A stretch of 64,000 nucleotides of DNA from Coix lacryma-jobi var. lacryma-jobi (lineage: Eukaryota > Streptophyta > Magnoliopsida > Poales > Poaceae): NCBI GenBank assembly GCA_009763385.1, contig VDCT01000041.1, forward strand, positions 248,001-312,000, given 5' to 3'. Shown here piece after piece: positions 42,428 through 54,409 of the stretch (the first letter of the stretch is position 1; every line of letters starts with the position of its first letter). Made by a program: the position numbers and the translations under genes. The notes beneath the pieces are model-generated. The model saw only the letters and a list, made by a program, of their open reading frames with translations, was not told the DNA's origin and made no database searches.

Positions 42428-43231
42428 TGAGAGGTCCTAAATGGCTAGAGGGGGTGAATAGCCTAATAAAATTTCTACAAAAACACTTAGAGCAACTAGT
42501 TAGACAATTATGAAGCAAAACTTTTTGCTCTAGCTCTACTAAGTTTTGCAAGCCACCTATCCAAACAATTCTAGTAAACTATAATCATTATGGCACACAA
42601 AAGCTATGTCACTACTCTCTAAAACAGTGAGCTAGCAAGAAATAATTACTTTTGATTAGAGAGATACTTCTAGTAAGAATTATCTCTACACAATAAATAA
42701 AGAATGTAATGCGAAGATAGAAAGATATACCGATGCCAGCAAGAGATAATCAATCACAATAAAATACCAAGAAACTCCGAGAGAATTCCAAAGAGGCAAG
42801 AGACACAATGATTTTCTCCCGAGGTTCACGTGCTTGCCAGTAAGCTACTCCTTGTTGTGTCAACCAACCACTTGGTGGTTCGGTGGCTAATAGGTGTTCA
42901 CAAACCTAGCTCAACACTTAAGCGCCACAAGAACCGACCCACAAATGGAGGTAACTCAAAGACACGCGCAATCCACTATAGTTACCTTTTGGCTCTTCAC
43001 TGGGGAAGACACAATACCCCTCACAAATCACCGGGAGATGGGCAAACAATCACCAACTCATGCCAAAGCTTCTCCGCTGCTCCAAGCCGTCTAGGTGGTG
43101 GCAATCACCAAGAGTAGTAAAGAGAATACCCACAATAACAACGATCCCCAAGTGCCACTAGATGCAAACACACAAGCAAATGCACTTGGAATCACTCAAT
43201 CTCACTTTGATTCGCACTATCAAGCAAAGAG
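42428..43231 (-). repeat. S6: truncated Sirevirus-type LTR
   Basis: On the minus strand it ends ...GGACCTCTCA at 42428, with the pre-end 'CACCCCCTCTAGCCA' that also ends S5 (56460-56490). Inside, the 'acgtgcttgcc' block (about 42826) resembles S5 at about 55930 in inverted orientation. Element A' starts at 43232 and cuts it, so its other part is lost. Confidence 0.6.
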
Positions 43232-45280
43232 TGCGAACACAAGGTTGATATGTGCCCTTGTGGTTCCCTTCCTGAGTGATGAGCAATCGGTCAACAGGCT
43301 CACCGGTAGGGGTGAGAGGCAACATGTGTCTCTTGGCTGTGTTGATGTGCAGGTGTGGAGCTCAGAGACAGTGGTCGAACAGGTAGAAGACAATGGAAGG
43401 TCGAAGTAATCATTGCCGACAGACCATGAGCGGTGAAGGGCGGACGTGAGGCTTGGACCGACGGACCGGGAGACCTGAGGACAGCTGTGGTAGCTGGCAC
43501 GTGGCATCGGCGAGCGAGAGCACATGGGGATGTGCGGTGCATCGGCCGAGTCAGGAGGAAGGCGATGGCATCGTGACACTTGCGGGAGGCCGAGAAGGAA
43601 GGCGAATGCGCTGTGCCCGGCGTGGAGGCTGGACATTCATCGGCATCAGTGCCGTGGTCAGGGTGTGCGAACCACATCCCATCTATGGCGCGGGTTTGGT
43701 AGTTGAGCCTTGAAAAACTACCCTCGACGGTTTTCCGAGTTTGGGCCTCAAAAACTCGGGGTGGTGGGTTTCCAAGTTTGGGCCTCAAAACTCGGTATGG
43801 ACGGTTTCTAGGTTTGGGCCCTCAACCTGGGCTGGCGTGTTTCTGAGTTTGGGCACAAAACTCAGCCGGAGGACAGGTTTCTCTCGTTTCAGCCTCAAAA
43901 CTGGGGAAGTCCAAAAAGGACGGTCGACGTGTGGCGACACGGAGATGCTTGCGTTGCGGCGAAGCTATCTGTGAGGAAGGCGTGACGGTCAACAGGACGA
44001 CACGTGGCGACATCCTGAGGCTTGTGTCGAGGCAAATCTAAAATGAGGAAGGCACGTGGCCGTCGGATCGCGACTTTTCGCAGAGTTGACTGGAATACCC
44101 TAGGTTTAGCTTGTTCGCTCTTGTATCTAGGGGTAGAAGGGGACTATTGTTATTAGCTATAAATAAGAGAGGGCCGCCTCTCCCCTCTCTCTCCCTATCC
44201 TGGCCAGCCCCTCACTCTTGCAGTTTTTCATTCCCTTAGCCCTCTGCTTAGGTTCAATCATGCCTCCCTACCCGTGATCCACAAAGTGACTTCAATCATA
44301 CCTCTTTGTGTACTGGGATTTTTGAGGAAGTGAGACTGTAATCTCACTATTGTCTCATGGGTTCGAGACACGGTTGAATTCCTGATCGATTCGCATTTTG
44401 ATTGTGTGTTCATCGCGTTTGTCAATTTTTCCTCTCCTGGAGATTTGCCTCGTTCTCCCTCTTCGTGAGATGTTTTTTGATTCCACTTGAATCAGTTTGT
44501 TAGTGTCATGAGCTCCTTCTTCTCACCGAAGGATTTCTCCTCTAACCTCACAAGGACATAGATCGGGCTAAAATTGCGTTCGTTCTTTGTTCTTCCCGTT
44601 TTCGAGTGTTCTTCGGATTTCTCGGATTTGGACTTGTTGGTTTGGTGCAATGATTTCTTAGGATTACACCCCAATATGTAGAAGAACACTTGGGAGAAGT
44701 TTAGTTGAAGCCCCATCTGATTTGGTCGAGTTGCAATCGATTTTGGTTTTGACCCGAGCTATTTTCAGCTTTCTGGACGTTGGCGGACAGTCCGCCGTCA
44801 GGCCCGCAGACAGTCCGTGCATCGGGTTTGGCTCAGGTCACTCAGGCGCAGCCCCTGACTGTTCACCGTCAGGTGACCGGACGGACAGTCCACAGTACAA
44901 ACCCGCGGACAGTCCGGTACCTGTCCAACAGAGTTTTAGAACACTTCGGTTTCCGAGTTGTTGCCTGCGGACAGTCCGACCTCTAGTGGCGGACAGTCCG
45001 CTGTCCACCAAACAGTCCGGGACTCTGACCGCAGATAGTCCGGGAACCTACTGCTTGTTTTGCTCCATGGCTTTGACGTTTGGTTTTTGGGGTTTTCCGG
45101 TGGTTCCGCTGTACCACTAGGACATCTCCTAGGGTATCCACCTATTCGTAGGTCATGAATTCACCGGTTGTTCGAGTCTTCGCTTTTAGGGTGATTTTCT
45201 GGGACAAGGGCCATCTATTTCACAAGTTGAAATTTGAGGCTCCCATTCACCCCCCTCTTTGTCGCCAATCCGGTCCTTCA
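43232..45280 (+). repeat. 5' LTR of element A'
   Basis: It starts TGCGAACACAAGG and ends GGTCCTTCA. TATAAATAAG is at 44158-44167. The region 44785-45050 has about nine copies of CGGACAGTCCG or close variants. It matches the LTR of A on the opposite strand except in this palindrome block. Confidence 0.9.
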
Positions 45281-45281
45281 A

Positions 45282-45295
45282 TTGGTATCGGAGCC
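45282..45295 (+). other. Primer binding site of element A'
   Basis: TTGGTATCGGAGCC, one base after the LTR: an initiator methionine tRNA site with one change. Confidence 0.9.
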
Positions 45296-45342
45296 GGTTA
45301 AGGATCTTCTCTACCTTAATCGGTTTTGGATCCTAGGGCAAC

Positions 45343-46510
45343 ATGGATCGAGGGAAACGACAAGGCTCCTATTTCGATGGGACGAACTATCCCTATTGGA
45401 AGATTCAGATGCGTGCTTATCTCAACAGCATCAGATCTTCTATTTGGGAATATTCAAGGATGCCAATTACGTGTTTCTTGCAGCTCGTGTGGCAGCACCA
45501 GATTGACCAGCACGAGGCGAACTATAAGGCCCGTAATGCGCTTTTGGCTAACATCTCCCTTCCTGAGTTCGAGCGTGTTTCCGAGCTTCAGACTGCTCGA
45601 GAGATTTGGGTGAAGCTTCAGAGCTATCACGAGGGGACCGCTCAGGTCAAGACCAGACTCTTTGAGACATACAAAGCGGGAATACGAGAACTTTGTTCAG
45701 TTCTAGGGAGAGACGATTGACGCTATGTTCGCTCGTTTCAAACGATTGTGAACAAGATGCGTGTTAATCGGGCCAACCTACCTTATGATGATCATGAGAG
45801 GGCGCTCAAGTTGCTATATGCCCTAGATCGGAAGGTATGAGAGGTGAAGGTGTCAACCATCATAGAGTCTCCATCCTATGACACCCTCACCACGGATGAG
45901 CTATTCAGCAAGCTCAAGTCCACCGAGATCGATCACTTGACTCAGGCCAAGCTGAAGAACTTATCTTCACATTCCAAAGCTTTGGTCTCAGGCAAGGGTG
46001 GATCGACTCTTTCCGCTGACGCTTCACCACCTCTCTTTGCTTTGTCTTCTTTGTTTTCAGTAACAGAGGAGCAGGTGGAGGCGTTGGACGACGACGAGCT
46101 CGCCCTCATCATCACCCGCCGGTTCTTGTGGTTTCACAACAACCGCCTGAATCGTTGGCGTGGTGCCACACGTGAGGGCTGCTACAGGTGTGGAGATCCC
46201 GATCACTTCGTCACGAGCTGCCCCAAGCGCGACAAGAGCTTCCCCCGCAAGAACCGTAACTCCAGGCGCAAGGCCAAGCCAGAGAACAAGACCGGAGAAG
46301 AAGAAGAGGGCGGCTACCGCAGGGAAGATCTGGAGAAGGCTTTCGACGCTAGCAAGCGTGCCTTCATCGCCTCCTTCAGCGACGGCGAGAAGAGCTCCGA
46401 CGGCGACTCCAGCGATGGGGTCCGAGCACAAGACTGAAGAACGCTTCAATGGACTCTGCTTCTTCGGCAACTCCACCAAGGGCTTCTGCACCATGGCCTT
46501 GGACGAGGAG
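45343..46510 (+). pseudogene. gag: Element A' gag, first piece
   Basis: ATG at 45343 starts 'MDRGKRQGSYFDGTNYPYWK', parallel to A gag. The capsid region runs to about 45840, a second helical part is at 45844-46140, and a complete CCHC knuckle (CYRCGDPDHFVTSC) is at 46180-46221. An acidic linker follows, up to 'MALDEE' where S2 entered. A frameshift lies near 45700 and stops near 46435. Confidence 0.88.
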
Positions 46511-47877
46511 TGTTGATGCTCACTAATGCTCATAATTAACCATCAACTATTGCATGAAATGACACTAAATGAATTACAAAGCATAGTTGTAGGGTTTGAA
46601 ACTAATAAGTTCCACGCGTTTTGGTGCTCTCACTTGTTTTGTAGGACATCAATATTTCACCATAAAAAAGTATCTCAAGTGATGAATTGGAGTACACATT
46701 GCGAATAGCCCGTCGAGACGATCGAAACAGACATATCATTTGCTATATTCAGAGTCTCAGATGAAAGATATTAATTTCGCAATGAAATCTACAAAAGAAG
46801 GATCTAGAAGACACCAGAAAGACACCACGAGGTGGCCCGCCACGTGGGCCCACTGGGCCGGACCGACCGGTCCCACCCCATGACCGACCGGTCGGCCACG
46901 GAGGCCTTTTCGCCTCCGCCTTCTGGAACCTTCTTCCACCGCCTCCTAGGATGCATCTCCACCGTCCCTGAAGTCGGTTTGATCCAAGGGCTCACGTTCC
47001 ACACTCCGGGCTATAAAACCAGACCCAGACCCCCTCTCCAGGCATCTCCATCTTCATTATTCATCTCCACATCAGAAACTAGGGTTTCAATTAGAAGTAG
47101 AGGTCTCTCTAGATGAATCTCTTCTAGTTCATCTAGATTAGATCTAGTTCTAGTTCTTCTAGTTCTAGTTCGTCTAGTTCTAGTTCTAGTTGTCTAGTTC
47201 ATCTAGTTGTAATTAGAGATTGGATTAGAGAGAGAAGGAGGAGAGAGCTGAGGAGGAGCCGGATCTGTCGGATCTTCCTCGACATTGTATTGGTGCAGCA
47301 TCTGGTTTGTCTTCAAGTAATCTCCAGGTTCTCATTTACTATTTCTAAGTATTATATTTAATTCCAGTTCTTGCTTTATTTTATTTACTGGATCTCCGCT
47401 CATATTGAGTGCTCTAGTTATCTGCAGTAATTAGAGTAGTAAGCGTTAGTGTAGACTTGGTGTCTAGACTAGGGTTTACCTGAGTTTGTGCCCAATCCTC
47501 TGAAATAGTTTTGGTAGCCCCAGAGGTGACAGCTCTGTCAGGTCATTGTAGTCCACCATGTTTAGGGTTGGTGTTCTCGTAGAGCTTTCGGCAGCCTTCC
47601 CCCAACTACCTTTCTTCCCAGTCTTTCTCGAGAGTTGGAAAGGACCTGCTGCTCCGAAGTAAGTAGAGTATGGTAAGCCTTTAATTAAATAGAGCCGCTT
47701 AGAAAACCATATATCTCTCTCTACCCATATTACCATTCTTTTCTTGGACGTTCTTAATTTTTCTAGTACACTTCACGTTCCCCGTGGAAATCGATACCCT
47801 GGAATACTCTCGGGTGAAAGCTACATCGGTATCCGTGCGCTTGCAGATTTTTCTATGTGCGTTTAAAATACCCAACA
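46511..47877 (+). mobile_element. Solo LTR S2 (G1/G2 family) in A' gag
   Basis: It starts TGTTGATGCTC and ends CCCAACA. AGGAG is on both sides (46506-46510; 47878-47882), a perfect duplication. It matches the LTRs of G1 and G2 (1367 versus 1366 bp). TATAAAAC is at about 47012, and the CTAGTT minisatellite is at 47118-47215. There is no internal region, so it is a solo LTR. Confidence 0.93.
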
Positions 47878-48085
47878 AGGAGGACCGCAAGTGCTAGGTC
47901 AAGGACGCCGACACGACGACGACGACGACTGCTATCTGAGGTATCATCTTCTTCTCTTGTCGATCGTCTTACCGGTGAGCACGATACCTTGGCCGACATA
48001 GTTCTCGCTCATTCTCGCTCAGGACAAGCACTCAAGCGCGCCGCTAGAGAGCGCAACGAGTTTAAGGCTAAGCTAGGTGAGGCGC
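47878..48085 (+). pseudogene. gag: Element A' gag, second piece
   Basis: This is the short stretch between S2 and S3. It matches minus-strand A gag at 33650-33850: a charged run, then the 'LVDRLTGEHDTLADIVLA' coiled-coil segment and 'ERNEFKAKLGE'. It ends GGCGC where S3 entered. Confidence 0.85.
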
Positions 48086-49869
48086 TGTTGACACTTCTTA
48101 GTGCGGTCACTCAAAAATAGACTTTATGAATACTAACCTAGTGAAGGCACTAAAATGCACGGGACACTACTAGCATCACTTAGCGTCAAGTTGTCATCCC
48201 CAACATGAAACTAGCAATGTGATTATATCATAGCACTGACTCTAAAGAAATATTTACCCGCAAGCGCACAGATAAATACATCCGTTGTAGCAGCATTTTT
48301 AACAGAGAGATGTTCCAAGTGTCGTTATTTATATTTAGCACTAGGATGAAGTGAGATGAATAAGGACAAGAACTAAAGCTACTCTATACATGTGATAGGA
48401 GAATTTAGAACAAAGTGAGACACACACTCCTTTATCCTAAATAGGGATCAGATCAATAATGAGGTACACTATAAATGAATATATGATAACAGATCAATCT
48501 ATGATAATCCTTAGAGCATTTCAACTTAGACAAGGCATGCAGATTAGAATAGACATTATAAAAGAGTATTCCTAAGTTATCTCTAACAATAAGTCATAAT
48601 ATACATTGATTACTGCAATTAATATTGGCAATCATTGGCTAGGTTATCCCATATTCATATTCAAGAGGGCACCTCTATAGTAAAGGTGTCAAACAGAGTA
48701 ACCCCTAGACCATGAGTTAACTGAGCCATACGATGCCTATATTCGGGGGGTGGAATACAAAGGACTCACACGGCCTGTCACACCCGCGATCTACCACTCT
48801 ACTCGGAACATAGGGAGCATTCGCAGATAAACAATGTATAAACACCACCTTACACAGTGTCTACCACCCACCCCTCGCACGATAGGGCGAGTGCTATACG
48901 AACATGAGCATAAACACGAAGATAATCTGATTATCTATGCCAAATATATAATCAAAGCAGACTATGAACATTATAATTGAGAATATAGTAATTAATGTCT
49001 TAGTCATATCAATCGTCGTCTAAACTATTATGAACTAGACTATGAACTAGCACACAAGGATGAACAATATGATGAACTAGAACATGTAGATGAACTAGAG
49101 TATGAACTAGAACTAGATTAAGAACTAGAAGATGAACTAGACGATGAACTAGAACATGAACAATGAGACAATGAAGAACTAGAAGAACAATTATGTAACT
49201 AGAAACATAATTAGATCCATAATGTTGATACAAGAGAGAAGATCTTGGGTTTACGAGCCTTCTAGCGACTAGATCCGAATCCAAGCGAAGCTTGCCTCTT
49301 CTAATTCTAATTCTATCTAGCTATTGCCTAAGTTGATGTGGCTCTAAGGAAGTTAGGGTTTCTGATTGATCCTCCTCCTCTCTCTAATGACTTGAGATAT
49401 GATGATGATTGAGAGAGGGGGTCTGGGGTCTGGTGGTTATATAGCCCTGGCGAGGAACCGTGGCCCTTGGATCAACCGACTTTAGGTACGACGGATATGC
49501 ATCCTCATAGGCGGTGAAAGAAGGTTCCAGAAGATGGAGGCCATCGGGCCCAAGGGTGACCGACCGATGGGCCCACCTGGCCGATCGGTGGGGCCCAGTG
49601 GCCTCCCCCGTGGGTCGCCTCGTGGTGCCTCTAGTGTCCTCTAGGTCCTTCTGGTGTATTCCTGATGCGTCAGTTCCGTAATCTTCGTCGAGTTCCTTCT
49701 AGGAGAAGTAATCAGTGCTGGTTTTCCTGTTTAGTCCCTGTAGAATCACAATTCACCAAAACTCGTGGAATATTATCAATTAAACCCCTAAACCTTTGTT
49801 GGTGATTGAATTCATGCCCTTTTCATATTTATTTCTCTATTAATTTTGATAGATAACCAGTGTCAAACA
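48086..49869 (-). mobile_element. Solo LTR S3 in A' gag
   Basis: The ends are TGTTGACACTTC (48086) and AGTGTCAAACA (49869), an imperfect inverted repeat. The flanks are GGCGC (48081-48085) and TGCGC (49870-49874), a 5-bp duplication with one change. The gag sequence resumes correctly after it. A GGGCTATATAACC promoter box on the minus strand near 49439-49451 shows minus orientation. It has an AACTAG minisatellite (49025-49200) like S2/G1/G2, so it is a related but distinct LTR family. No gene is inside. Confidence 0.85.
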
Positions 49870-51000
49870 TGCGCTTAAGGAGCTTGAGAGTGCTAGGTCC
49901 GAGGTGAAGGTGACCGACGAGGAGGAGTGCGATAAGTGCACCATACACATGACAAACTTCTCCACCCTGCAAACAAAGTATGCCTCTTTGATCGAGGTGT
50001 ATGATGAGCTGAAGAGTAGGCTAGACTTGGTGGGTGATTGTCAAGAGTGTACCTCCCTGAAGAAGGAGCTGGAGGAAGTAAAGGCAAGATCTTCTTGTTG
50101 GGTGCGTGCAAGCTTTGTCCAGGCTTGCAAACTGAGTTGGCAGATGTGAGTGCCAAGCTTGTTGTTGCCATGAAGGCTAGCTCAGTTAGCACCATTTCCG
50201 CTCCATGTGAGCGATGCGGGGATGGAGCTTGAGATTGCCAATGTCGGCATGACAAGATGCAAACCGAGGAGGAAAACACATACCTTTGGTCCATCCTGAG
50301 TTGGGTGTCATGCAGTGAGCCGCAGTTGGGCATGATGATCAGTCGTTCAAGAGGGGAACTGGCGGTCGGGAGTAGGCTTTGCTTCAGGTGGGAAGGGCGC
50401 TAGTACCTTTGGCAAGATAGGTGAGTTAGCGGAGTGAACCCAAGTGAGAAGCCATCCGCTATCCCTAAGCTTACCAAGATCACCCATCTAAGCCTCCCAA
50501 GCCTATCACAAGGATGGCATCCTTGATGAACCTCCCAGGGCTCCACCTCACAAGCAATTGTGGGTTCCCAAACCTAACCATCTTAGGAACACATTTGACA
50601 CCCTTCTGACGTCTCTAGTGATCCCCTTCCGAGGGCAAGCAGCCAGCCGGAGTGAACAACCCTCGCAACCGTTGGAACCACAACCTAAGAGAGTTGGTGA
50701 GGTTCGAGTGCGAGTACTGCCACCGTGAGGGTCACCTAGCTGAGTTTGCTTTCGGAGGAGAGAGACGCTAGGAAGGAGTTGGAACTGAACAACCAGGCCA
50801 GGCACCACCCTTTCCATGGTGTGCAAGGTCAGGGGGCTCAGAGGTAGGGCGCTAGGCCTGAAGGTGTACCCCTTCAGGCGACTAGGCCCCAGGCAGCTAG
50901 ACCACGGGTGGTGGTCGTGCCCGTCGCGGTTTCGGTCGTCCTCAATACGATCGTGAGCCGGGTGTAAGAGGCTTTGCTGCCAATCCCATAGCGAACACCT
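49870..51000 (+). pseudogene. gag: Element A' gag, third piece
   Basis: It resumes with 'LKELESARSEVKVTDEEEC', then 'TKYASLIEVYDELKSRLDLV' and 'LCPGLQTELADVSAKLVVAM', a long coiled coil. The region near 50290-50380 ('WSILSWVSCSEPQLGMM') is a known Sirevirus gag C-terminal block. A second zinc knuckle starts CEYCHREGHLAEF at 50709; its last Cys is lost to a 1-base deletion. Stops and shifts are frequent. The rest to 51190 is non-coding linker. Confidence 0.8.
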
Positions 51001-51189
51001 TTTCAGCATGGTGGTGATCGCTTTTCTCAAATGGGACATGTAGGTGCCGTTCCATAGAGGACCACCCTTTTAGTTTGGTGGTAATCGCTATACATCCATG
51101 GGACGAGGAACAGTTTTGTGTTTTCCTAACACTTTTTCTGGGCCTATGACACAACACTGGTATCCTTCCCAGTATACTAATCCCAGTGT

Positions 51190-51526
51190 TGTGTCATATG
51201 CTCATTCCCTGCCTTTCTATTGATGCAGGAACTTCGGCTGGAGAACATGTGGCTCATGGATTTCGGGTGTTCGTGCCACATGATCGAAAGAAGGAATGGT
51301 TCTCCAACCTAGACCCCGTTGTGCATAAGGAGTACACACTTTTAGGGATAGTGGTAGAGGTAAGGTTGTCTCTCATGGAGCCATTCGACTCAATGAGAAT
51401 TTTGTGCTCAAGGATGTTGCTTTGGTTTCTAACTGCATTTCAATTTGCTTCTGTTCGCAACTCCTTGAAGGCGATTGTAAGTGCATTTAAGAAAGGCCTT
51501 TAGTAGAGTTTTGAATTCTCAGGGAG
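51190..51526 (+). pseudogene. pol: Element A' protease and pre-integrase start, truncated
   Basis: 'WLMDFGCSCHM' at about 51249-51282 is the protease active-site block, where the usual DSG reads DFG. It continues in shifting frames with 'KEWFSNLDPVVHKEYT' and the 'GRGKV' and 'NENFVLKDVALVSN' blocks, then 'SQLLEGDC' (to about 51490). The sequence turns into LTR fragment S4 at about 51527. Confidence 0.8.
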
Positions 51527-51760
51527 ACCTCTAGAGTCTTCTGGAGTATTCCTGGCTGGCGGCGGTTGCATTATCTCCCATCGGTTTCCTTCTAGGGGAA
51601 GCAATTGAGGGTCATTTTCCTGTTTAATCCCTGCAGATTCTCAATTCACTAAAACTCATGGAATTCATTAGTTTTAAACCCTATACTAAGGTGGAATTTA
51701 GTTTTTATCCATTTTCATGTTTAATTGGCCTTTAATAATAAGAGTTAATTAATGTCAACA
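51527..51760 (-). repeat. S4: truncated LTR related to S3
   Basis: On the minus strand it starts TGTTGACATTAATT at 51760 and runs for only ~234 bp. It resembles the same end of S3 (49620-49869), with shared blocks such as TCTAGGxGAAG, TTTTCCTGTTTA and CACxAAAACTC. The rest is missing and it abuts A' protease, so a deletion junction lies at about 51527. Confidence 0.7.
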
Positions 51761-53455
51761 GTGGTTGAGCCCCAGAAAAACCACCGGATGGACGGTTTCC
51801 AGGTTTGGGCCACAAAACCTGGGTGCTGCGGGTTTTCGAGTTTGGGCCTCAAAACTCGAGCAGAGGACGGTTTCTAGGTTTGGGCCTCAAAAGCTGGGCG
51901 CTGGCAGGTTTCTGAGTTTGGGCCACAAAACTCAGCCGAGGGACAGGTTTCCCGATTTTGGCCTCAAAAAGGGGGAAGGTCCAGGTTTCCTGGTTTCGGC
52001 CTTAAAACTAGGGGGGAGGTCCGTGAAAAGGATGAACAGCGCGTTGGCGGCACGTGGTGGCATCGGGTGAGGTCACGTCGAGGCGAAGCTACCGGATGTG
52101 CGGGTGTGGCCGTCGGATCGACTACCCTTCGAGTTGGTCAGGAATACCCTTAGGGTTAGCCTTCCCGCTCATTAGCTATAGGGTAGAAGGGGAATAATTG
52201 TATTAGGCTATATAAGGAGTGGCAACCCCTCCCTCCATTCTATCTCACCTATTGCTTTTTTCATTCTAGGGTTTCCTGCTTCCCATTCCCTGCTATAGCT
52301 ACTGAGATCCGTAGAGACGGCTAATCATACCTCTGTGTTCTGAGATTTTGAGGAAACGGGGCCGTAATCCCGTTGTCTCCTCATGGGGACAATTTCTAGC
52401 TGGCAATTGAGATTGTGATTCACGTTCTTGAGTTGTTCTTCGCATTTTGCTTTTTGTCTCAATTTTCTCGTCGCTCGATCTCCCTCCTCACTGCGTCCTT
52501 TTCGAATCCACTTGAACCAACTTGTTCTTTGAAGTGAGGAGAACATTTCCACCGAAGGATTCATCTCAATTCTCACGAACAAGTAGATCGGGTCGATTCA
52601 AGTTTCGTGGCGACATTTTCATTCTTGCACCTTCCCTTTCTATTTCCTGGAGTTTGAGTTGATTTGAGCGGATGATTTCTTAGGATTAGTCTCTCAACTA
52701 CCTAGGGATCATCTTCTCCAAGTTTGGGATCAGGGATTTTGATTTGGTTTGGATTTGGTGAGATTTGGGAGAGAGGCGATCAAAATTGCCCTCTCTACAG
52801 GGTTGCGGACAGTCCGCCACCTGACCCGCGGACTATCGGGCGTCGGGGTCGAGCCTGGTCAGTGGCTCCGCATCTCGGCGTGTTTGGGCTCGGGTGACTG
52901 GCGGACAGTCCACCGTTGGGGACCGCAGACAGTCCGGGCCCGAGCAGGGGGTGTTCAGCAGACTTGCTGTTTTGCACTATTGGTCGGCGGACAGTCCGCC
53001 ACAAACTCACGGACAGTTTGGCACAGGGCGGACAGTCCGGGAATCCGCAGTCAAGCACTATTTAGTGTGTTTGCTCTCTCAGCTTCCTCGCTTCATTTCC
53101 GGACTTCTCGTTTGCTCCTAGAGTTCACCAAGGAACATCTCTAGGTATCTTTGCTACTTGTTAGCATAGGTATTTGGAGGAACTCTGACATAGCCTTCCA
53201 TCTACATTCGGAAGTGGGTTTTTGGACTTGAACTTGACTCGGAGTTTTGTGAGTCTTGGGTTGCTTGTTCTTGTGGTGCCTCGTTGTGATCTTAGGGATC
53301 ATCCACCTTCTTCGAGAGGGTCGTGGGCATCACATTCATGTCTGAAGCTTTTGGGGTTGATTTGTTGGGACAGAGGCTGAAGTTTCAAAAAGAAATTTTA
53401 GGCTCCCATTCACCCCCCCGCTCTGGTCGCCTTTGGTAGCTTTCTCGATCCTTCA
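51761..53455 (+). repeat. A'': 5'-truncated Sirevirus LTR of the A family
   Basis: It aligns with the A' LTR from about 43690 to its end: 'gtttgggcctcaaaactcg' blocks at 51780-51990, TATATAAGG at 52209-52217, 'GCGGACAGTCCG' palindromes (52802-53040), and the end TCACCCCCCC...CCTTCA at 53455. The first ~460 bp of the LTR are missing where S4 lies. After 53455 comes integrase of B'', not a primer site, so this is an LTR end joined to its target (3' LTR or solo LTR). Confidence 0.82.
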
Positions 53456-54409
53456 GACTCGCACATCATCATCATATCTTAGGCTTGATGGCTCCAACTG
53501 GCATGTTCTTCATTGCTTCCCTCAATGGTTCATCACCTACATCATCAAGATTCTCATGCTCTCCTTGAGAGTCGTTAGATTCATCGAATTCCACATCATA
53601 TGTTTCTTCTACATCCCGGTGGCATGTTGAATACTCAATATGCTTTGGATTTCAATGAGTAACCAACAAGAAACCAATATCATCGGCGTTGGAACTTCCC
53701 TAGGTGTTGGCGCTTCTTGTAGATGTAGCATTTGCAACCAAACACTCTAAAAGAATGATACATCCGACTTCTTGTTGTTGAGTAGCTCATAGGGGGTCTT
53801 GCCAAGGAGACGATGGGGGAACAACCGGTTTGATGCATAGCATGCGGTGTTGATTGCTTCCACTCAAAAATTTTCTGTGTAGAGTACTCATCTAACATTA
53901 TTCTTGCTAGGGTGATTAATGTCCAGTTCTTCCTCTCAACTACCCCATTTTGTTGTGGTGTGTAGGTTGCGGAGACTTCATGCTTGATCCTAACTTCATC
54001 ACAATATTGCTCAATGTGGGTGTTGTCAATTCCTTTCCATTTTCACTTCTAATCTTTTTGATCTTCAAGTCAATTTCATTTTGGGCTCTCTTGGCAAACT
54101 TCTTGAATGAAGGGGTTGCTTCGGATTGTCATGGAGAAAGAACACCCCAAGTGTATCTTGAATAGTCATCAACAACCACTAGGCAATAGAGATTTCCACC
54201 CAAGCTAGCATATGTTGTTGGCCCAAATAGATCCATGTGAAGTAGCTCTAACTCTTTGATGTTGATACAAAGGCTTTGGTTGGATGAGTATTTGCAACTT
54301 GCTTGCCGGCTTGACATGCACTACACAATTTGTCTTTCTCAAATTTGACATCCTTCAAGCCTCTAACCAAATCCTTCTTAATAGCTTGTTGAGAGTGTTC
54401 ATTCAACAT
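53456..54409 (-). pseudogene. pol: Element B'' integrase
   Basis: On the minus strand: CXXC of the zinc region near 54330, 'ELLHMDLFGPTTYASLGGNL' at about 54240, 'CLVVVDDYSRYTW' at about 54165-54200, then target-binding parts 'HAMHQTGCSPIV' and 'FRVFGCKCYIYKKRQHLG' (53690-53850). This parallels 7020-7960 of B. Frame breaks remain. The upstream edge is the S5 insertion. Confidence 0.86.

Larger units (their letters stand above)
43232..51526 (+). mobile_element. Element A': plus-strand Sirevirus, 5' part only, split by S2 and S3
   Basis: It consists of a 5' LTR (43232-45280), primer site, a long gag in three pieces and the start of the protease domain. It ends abruptly near 51526 against LTR fragment S4, so integrase, reverse transcriptase, RNase H and the 3' LTR are missing. 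It is the same family as A; the two are in opposite orientation, 6 kb apart. Confidence 0.85.
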
